A stretch of DNA of 37,828 bases from an uncultured Desulfobulbaceae bacterium (lineage in GTDB: Bacteria; Desulfobacterota; Desulfobulbia; Desulfobulbales; Desulfocapsaceae). The stretch lies in NCBI GenBank assembly GCA_947311315.1, contig CAMZKN010000124.1, forward strand, positions 1 through 37,828, written 5' to 3'. The notes beneath the pieces were generated by a model, which saw only the letters and a list, made by a program, of their open reading frames with translations, searched no databases and was not told the origin of the DNA. Numbering within the stretch: position 1 is the stretch's first letter; the number at the start of each line of letters is the position of its first letter. This document shows, in pieces, positions 33,520-37,828 of the stretch. Both the position numbers and the translations under genes were made by a program.

Positions 33520-36087
33520 ATGAATACAACATTCAAGCTTAAACTTACTTTTCTTGTCTTTGTCATATTGCTTTCATTCACCACAGTCGTGCCGTCATTC
33601 TATTCAGGAACGCCTGACTGGTGGAAAAAATACATGGCACCTGAAGGATTGCGACTTGGTCTCGATCTCCAGGGCGGAATGCACCTTATCCTCAAGGTCA
33701 ATCTGAAAAAGGCTGAAGAAAATTCCCTTGAATTTGCCGCAACCGATTTACGAGACGCTCTGGCTGAAGAATCAATCAGTGCCGTTCGAACCTCCTCCGC
33801 ATCTGCTGACACAGTTATATTTACTCTGCCCAACGCCGGAGCCACCGAAAAGGTACAAAGTCTCATTGCAGAAGATTTCCCCGATATTGACGTAAAAGTC
33901 GAAGCCAAAGAGGGAAGTTTCCCCCGTATATTTCTCACCCTTAAACAAGAGAAAAAAGACTATATAAAGACACACTCGGTTGAACAGTCGCTTGAAATAC
34001 TGCGAAATCGAATTGATCAGTTTGGTGTTGCCGAACCGGTAATAATACGGCAGGGCGAAGACGAAATTGTCATCCAGCTACCCGGCGTGAAAGATCCCAA
34101 AAGGGCATTAAAACTCCTTGGCGACACGGCACAACTTGAGTTCAAACTCGTAGCTGACACTGCCGGTTTAAATCTGCCGCAACTCGTAGCCCAGGCACGT
34201 GACTCAAAAGAGTGGATCGAAGGGGAAAGCATAGCAAAGCTCAACCGGGCTTTGCAGGGCAGGCTACCAGACAACACTTCAATATATTTTGAAAAAGAGA
34301 CCGACAAACAGACTCAAAGGGAAATTACCACTCCACTTCTTCTGGAAAACAAAGTCCTCATGACCGGCGACATGGTCAAAGACGCCCAGGTTCGAATAGG
34401 CGGAAATTTCAACGAACCATACGTCAGTATAGACATGACCAGCCGAGGTGGTAAAGTTTTTGCGCATCTTACCGAGAAAAATGTCGGCCGACGCATGGCC
34501 ATCGTCCTCGATGATATTGTCCGCTCCGCACCGGTTATTCGTGAACGAATCCTCGGTGGATCTGCGCAGATCTCCGGCAGTTTTAGCCACGAGGAAGCAG
34601 CTGATCTTGCAATTGTTTTGCGGGTTGGTGCACTTCCCGCCCCGGTCGATATTATTCAGAACATGACGGTAGGTGCCAGCCTTGGACAGGATTCGATCAA
34701 CAAAGGCCTTTTTTCCGGTCTTTTTGGGGCGGCCATAGTTCTGGCGTTCATGATAATTTATTACCGACTCTCAGGCCTTGTTGCAAATACCGCACTTATT
34801 CTCAATATTCTTATGCTGTTTGCGGGCCTTGCTATCCTCAACGCGACCCTTACCCTGCCTGGAATTGCCGGCATTATTCTCTCCATTGGTATGGCAGTTG
34901 ATGCAAATGTTCTCATCTTTGAACGAATGCGCGAGGAGTATTCTCTGGGCAAGTCCGTCCGATCCAGCATTGATGGCGGTTTTGGCAAAGCATTCTTGAC
35001 CATTGTTGATTCCCAGGTAACGACACTTATCACCGCACTGGCTCTTTTTATGTTCGGTACCGGCCCCATTAAGGGCTTTGCTATCACCTTGTCTCTTGGA
35101 ATTATTTTCAACCTTTTTTCTGCCCTGTTCTTTTCCCGGCTGGCATTCGACCTTATTAATATGCGCAAGCCAATGAAAAAGCTCAATTTCCTGCAGTTCA
35201 CCAAAAAGCCAAATATCGACTTTCTAAAAATAAAAAATATTACCTATGGGATCTCAGGTGTAATGGTTGCCATTGGCATCATAGCTTTTATTCAAATAGC
35301 CAGAGGCCATGCTAATATGGGCGTTGATTTCTCAGGTGGTTCCCTGCTTCAATACAAGGCCAGCAACGATTTTTCAATGGGCGAAATACGAAAAGCTTTT
35401 GCTAATAATGGACTCAAAGACATAAACCTGCAGGAAGTAGAGAACGAACATCGGCTTATAGTAAAAATCAAAAAGTCGGAAGAAGTCGTGGCCAATCTGG
35501 GAGACACTGTCGGAGCCATACTCACCAAAGAACTTGCGGATAAAGATTTTGTCCTTGAAAGCCAGTCCGAAATCGGCTCCTCCGTCAGCTCTGTTCTAAG
35601 AAATAAAGCTATCCAGGCTATAGCCATTTCCCTGCTTGGTGTTATCGTTTACCTGGCTCTGCGCTTTGACATACGGTTCGGCCTTGCTGCAGCCATTGCT
35701 ACATTTCATGATGTACTGGTTGTGCTCGGAATCTGCTGGATGCTCAATACCGAGATTACACTTCTTATCGTAACGGCTCTTCTGACACTTGCAGGGTACT
35801 CTCTAAATGACTCTGTTGTTGTCTTTGATCGTATTAGAGAAAATATGCGCAAATCCGATGACCACTCCCTTGAGCATTCCATTAATACCAGTATAAATGA
35901 GGTTCTTGGCAGAACAATAGTGACTTCACTCACCACGGGCATGACCTTACTGGCCCTTTTTCTGCTGGGCGGTTCCGTGATCCATGACTTTGCGTTTTCA
36001 CTCCTGGCCGGAGTCGCTGTAGGTACATATTCTTCGATTTTTATTGCCAGCCCGCTTCTTATTCTTTTGAAAAAGCGAACAGCCTAG
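33520..36087 (+). CDS. secDF: Fused protein translocase subunit SecDF
   Basis: Membrane protein that pulls exported proteins across the membrane using the ion gradient. The 855 residues from the ATG at 33520 hold SecD (GLRLGLDLQGGMHL, then GIAGIILSIGMAVDANVLIFERMREE) joined to SecF (MGVDFSGGSLLQ, then LAGYSLNDSVVVFDRIRENM). About twelve membrane segments and two periplasmic domains are visible. Fusion as one gene occurs in Firmicutes and several other groups, whereas many proteobacteria have separate secD and secF. A TTG at 33457 could extend the N-terminus by 21 residues without a clear benefit. No yajC is present upstream. It is followed 12 bases later by a YkgJ-type gene. Confidence 0.93.
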   Translation: MNTTFKLKLTFLVFVILLSFTTVVPSFYSGTPDWWKKYMAPEGLRLGLDLQGGMHLILKVNLKKAEENSLEFAATDLRDALAEESISAVRTSSASADTVIFTLPNAGATEKVQSLIAEDFPDIDVKVEAKEGSFPRIFLTLKQEKKDYIKTHSVEQSLEILRNRIDQFGVAEPVIIRQGEDEIVIQLPGVKDPKRALKLLGDTAQLEFKLVADTAGLNLPQLVAQARDSKEWIEGESIAKLNRALQGRLPDNTSIYFEKETDKQTQREITTPLLLENKVLMTGDMVKDAQVRIGGNFNEPYVSIDMTSRGGKVFAHLTEKNVGRRMAIVLDDIVRSAPVIRERILGGSAQISGSFSHEEAADLAIVLRVGALPAPVDIIQNMTVGASLGQDSINKGLFSGLFGAAIVLAFMIIYYRLSGLVANTALILNILMLFAGLAILNATLTLPGIAGIILSIGMAVDANVLIFERMREEYSLGKSVRSSIDGGFGKAFLTIVDSQVTTLITALALFMFGTGPIKGFAITLSLGIIFNLFSALFFSRLAFDLINMRKPMKKLNFLQFTKKPNIDFLKIKNITYGISGVMVAIGIIAFIQIARGHANMGVDFSGGSLLQYKASNDFSMGEIRKAFANNGLKDINLQEVENEHRLIVKIKKSEEVVANLGDTVGAILTKELADKDFVLESQSEIGSSVSSVLRNKAIQAIAISLLGVIVYLALRFDIRFGLAAAIATFHDVLVVLGICWMLNTEITLLIVTALLTLAGYSLNDSVVVFDRIRENMRKSDDHSLEHSINTSINEVLGRTIVTSLTTGMTLLALFLLGGSVIHDFAFSLLAGVAVGTYSSIFIASPLLILLKKRTA

Positions 36088-36099
36088 GGATCACCAACC

Positions 36100-36834
36100 A
36101 TGTCGAACCTCGGTTATCTGCCGGATTGCGCCAGTCAACTGTCTCCTTCAGAGACATTCTCTTTTGCCTGTCATAGCAAGGTGAAATGTTTTACTGACTG
36201 TTGCAGGATGCTTGAACTTGCTCTTACACCATACGATGTTTTACGATTACGCAGGGCAACTCAACTCCGCTCTGACGAGGTTCTCGAAAAATTTGTTCTT
36301 ATCGAGCAGGAAACGGGAGAACCATTTCCCCGTTTCTATCTAACGATGATTGATGATGGCCGGGCCAGTTGTGTTTTTGTTACTCCCAAGGGATGCTCCG
36401 TGTATTCCGACCGACCCGGCGCATGCAGATCATATCCCCTGGGAAGAGCTGCAACTTGCGTGGGCGACAATACAATTACGGAATCTTTTATCCTGATGAA
36501 GGAAAAGCACTGTTGCGGATTTTCTGAACCGGATCACCAGAATGCCTCAGAGTATTCAAACGCCCAGGGTCTTGATATCTATACTATCTTCAATGACAGT
36601 GTGGCACAGATACTCCAGCACAAATCAATTCGACAGGGTTTTGCCCCCTCTCCCAAACAGGTCGAACTGTTCACCCTGGCACTGTACAATATCGATAGTT
36701 TCCGCGATCTGTTCCTGGCGGGTTCGCTGAACTCAACACCAGCTTCAGTAGAACAATTGTCCCATTGTGATTCCGATGAGTCAGTACTGCAATTCAGTAT
36801 TTCCTGGTTGGAACAGCAACTTTTCCCTCTATAA
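36100..36834 (+). CDS. YkgJ-family cysteine-cluster protein
   Basis: A 244-residue protein with the YkgJ-type (Zn/Fe-chelating, UPF0153) cysteine pattern: C24 in FACHSKVKCFTDCC with C30, C34 and C35, then ASCVFV, KGCSVYSDRPGACRSYPLG and KEKHCCGF. The family is presumed to bind a metal or an Fe-S cluster; the biochemical role is not known. The C-terminal third is helical and without Cys. It is 12 bases after secDF and 20 bases before the HAD gene, so it probably lies in the same transcript. No strong ribosome site is seen. Confidence 0.85.
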   Translation: MSNLGYLPDCASQLSPSETFSFACHSKVKCFTDCCRMLELALTPYDVLRLRRATQLRSDEVLEKFVLIEQETGEPFPRFYLTMIDDGRASCVFVTPKGCSVYSDRPGACRSYPLGRAATCVGDNTITESFILMKEKHCCGFSEPDHQNASEYSNAQGLDIYTIFNDSVAQILQHKSIRQGFAPSPKQVELFTLALYNIDSFRDLFLAGSLNSTPASVEQLSHCDSDESVLQFSISWLEQQLFPL

Positions 36835-36854
36835 AAAAGAACGGCGAATTCAAA

Positions 36855-37472
36855 ATGTTGAAACTTATAGTTTTTGATTGTGATGGAGTGATGTTTGACT
36901 CACAAAAGGCCAACTGCAAGTATTACAATCATCTTCTTGCTCATTTTGGTCGACCTGCAATGGATGAAGAGGAACAGCATTTTGTGCACATACACAATGT
37001 TATCAACTCCGTACAACACATTTTCCGCCACTCGGCACAACCAACACTTGAAGAAGTACACGAATACCGATTGGGCTGTGACTATGCTCCATATCTTAAA
37101 TATATGACAATGGAGCCAGATCTTATTGAATTTTTAGAAGTAACCGGAAAGAAATATCACCTTGCAATATCAACGAACCGTACCAACACAATGGAGCCCC
37201 TGCTCGAAAGCTTCGATATCAGAAAGTACTTTGATAAAGTTGTCACAGCGAGCAGTGCAAAACGTCCCAAACCCGCCCCCGATGGTATGCTGGAAATACT
37301 CGAACATTTTGGATGTCAGCCAGGTGAAGCCATTTTCATTGGAGATTCCATTGTTGACCAGCAACATGCCGCCTCAAGCGAAGTTCCGCTCATAGCCTTT
37401 AGAAACCCTGATCTTATCGCCCAATATCATGTTCGAAGTTTTCTGGAAATTCTTTCACTGCCAATCTTTTAG
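36855..37472 (+). CDS. HAD-family hydrolase (phosphoglycolate-phosphatase-like)
   Basis: A 205-residue haloacid dehalogenase-fold phosphatase. Motif I is FDCDGVMFDS with nucleophile D8 and acid D10; motif II is ISTNRT, motif III is KRPKPAPDGM and motif IV is FIGDSIVDQQ. A small helical cap lies at about residues 15-85. It resembles Gph/phosphatases of the PGP group, but the substrate is not evident. It follows the YkgJ-type gene by 20 bases. Its stop codon lies in the first bases of repeat copy C, so the last few codons border the repeat. Confidence 0.88.
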   Translation: MLKLIVFDCDGVMFDSQKANCKYYNHLLAHFGRPAMDEEEQHFVHIHNVINSVQHIFRHSAQPTLEEVHEYRLGCDYAPYLKYMTMEPDLIEFLEVTGKKYHLAISTNRTNTMEPLLESFDIRKYFDKVVTASSAKRPKPAPDGMLEILEHFGCQPGEAIFIGDSIVDQQHAASSEVPLIAFRNPDLIAQYHVRSFLEILSLPIF

Positions 37473-37744
37473 TGCCTTACTCCATAATTACTGCTAAAAA
37501 AACGTAACTGCTCACAGGCCCCCCCATCTTCGCACGGTCACATTTGCCGGTATAGAGGGGCTATAACGGGCAAATGTGCCTGCACGAATATGGAGAACCT
37601 GTGAGCAGTTACAGTTCAGAGGTAATAAAAACATAGAGTTATGAACCCCGTGAGTAGTTACAAAAAAACAAGAAATTGAGTGAAGTACATAACCGGAAAA
37701 TAGGTGGATACCTCCAAAGCATCTACGTGCAGCTTGTCTGCGTT
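37470..37744 (-). repeat. Intergenic repeat family, copy C, enlarged by an internal palindrome
   Basis: On the minus strand it starts with ACGCAGACAAGCTGCA (one difference from A just after) at 37744 and ends with AGCAGTAATTATGGAGTAAG and GCACTA at 37470, the same order as copy A. The middle is about 140 bases longer than in A and contains the palindrome at 37504-37612 and a further GTGAGTAGTTAC. Confidence 0.72.
37504..37612. repeat. 109-bp imperfect palindrome (REP/MITE-like hairpin)
   Basis: A perfect 15-bp outer stem (GTAACTGCTCACAGG at 37504-37518, CCTGTGAGCAGTTAC at 37598-37612) encloses a mismatched inner stem built from CACATTTGCC and GGCAAATGTG. It closes on TATAG-AGGGG-CTATA at 37551-37565. 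A third, diverged copy of the end sequence (GTGAGTAGTTAC) lies at 37650-37661 in direct orientation. Confidence 0.8.
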
Positions 37745-37828
37745 CTGGATATTTCATATAAGCCTCCCATCTATGTGAAATAATATTTTAAAAACGAAAA
37801 TTTCTCTAAGAAAAACGGATTTTGTCAG
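37745..37828. other. Right-edge intergenic sequence
   Basis: 84 AT-rich bases beyond repeat copy C, cut by the window edge. No gene or site is recognised. Confidence 0.35.

Noticed and set aside
37512..37757. 81-residue minus-strand frame at the right edge
   Set aside because: It runs through the palindrome and repeat copy C, with no ribosome site or recognisable motif.

Overview
The window looks like ordinary chromosome from an anaerobic, AT-leaning deltaproteobacterium (Desulfobacterota, probably near Desulfobulbales). This rests on gene content and protein style, not on a database search. The F0F1 ATP synthase is split into two distant loci, there is a b' subunit next to b, a NIL/ferredoxin protein of the type used in anaerobic homocysteine synthesis, LarB, a fused SecDF, and a long UbiD-type decarboxylase. 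No rRNA, tRNA, CRISPR array, transposase or phage gene was seen.

Layout. 239-2053 (+) is a secreted N-acetylmuramoyl-L-alanine amidase that converges on the F1 locus through a strong two-way terminator. 2134-8135 (-) is the F1/stalk operon atpX(b')-atpF-atpH-atpA-atpG-atpD-atpC. 8421-11703 (-) holds alaS and an isochorismatase-fold hydrolase. 11955-12622 (+) is a small unit of a persulfide-sensor-like ArsR protein and a YgaP-like membrane protein. 12675-19954 (-) holds a small Cys-rich protein, a 1429-residue PPDK-like protein lacking the PEP-binding barrel, gap, and an atypical glycogen synthase. 20095-23289 (+) is a tight unit yjbQ / 82-aa unknown / ubiD / rluB-like, followed by an HU/IHF gene (23516-23797). 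23926-26006 (-) is rimO and a nucleoside phosphorylase. 26250-28021 (-) is the F0 locus atpZ-atpI-atpB-atpE. hemL (-) is divergent from trxA-trxB-bamD (+). A NIL/ferredoxin gene (-) abuts bamD tail to tail. larB, secDF, a YkgJ-type protein and a HAD phosphatase (+) fill the end.

How the parts fit. Most genes are housekeeping: energy conversion, translation (alaS, rluB, rimO), heme, thiol redox, outer-membrane assembly and secretion. The accessory signals are the PPDK-like phosphotransferase beside gap and glgA, the ArsR/YgaP pair with a perfect palindrome touching its ribosome site, and a dispersed intergenic repeat family present as three copies plus one tail fragment. The copy at the right edge contains a roughly 109-bp palindrome. 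These are the parts I would examine first. Several gene starts were moved to downstream codons with better ribosome binding sites, as noted in the entries.
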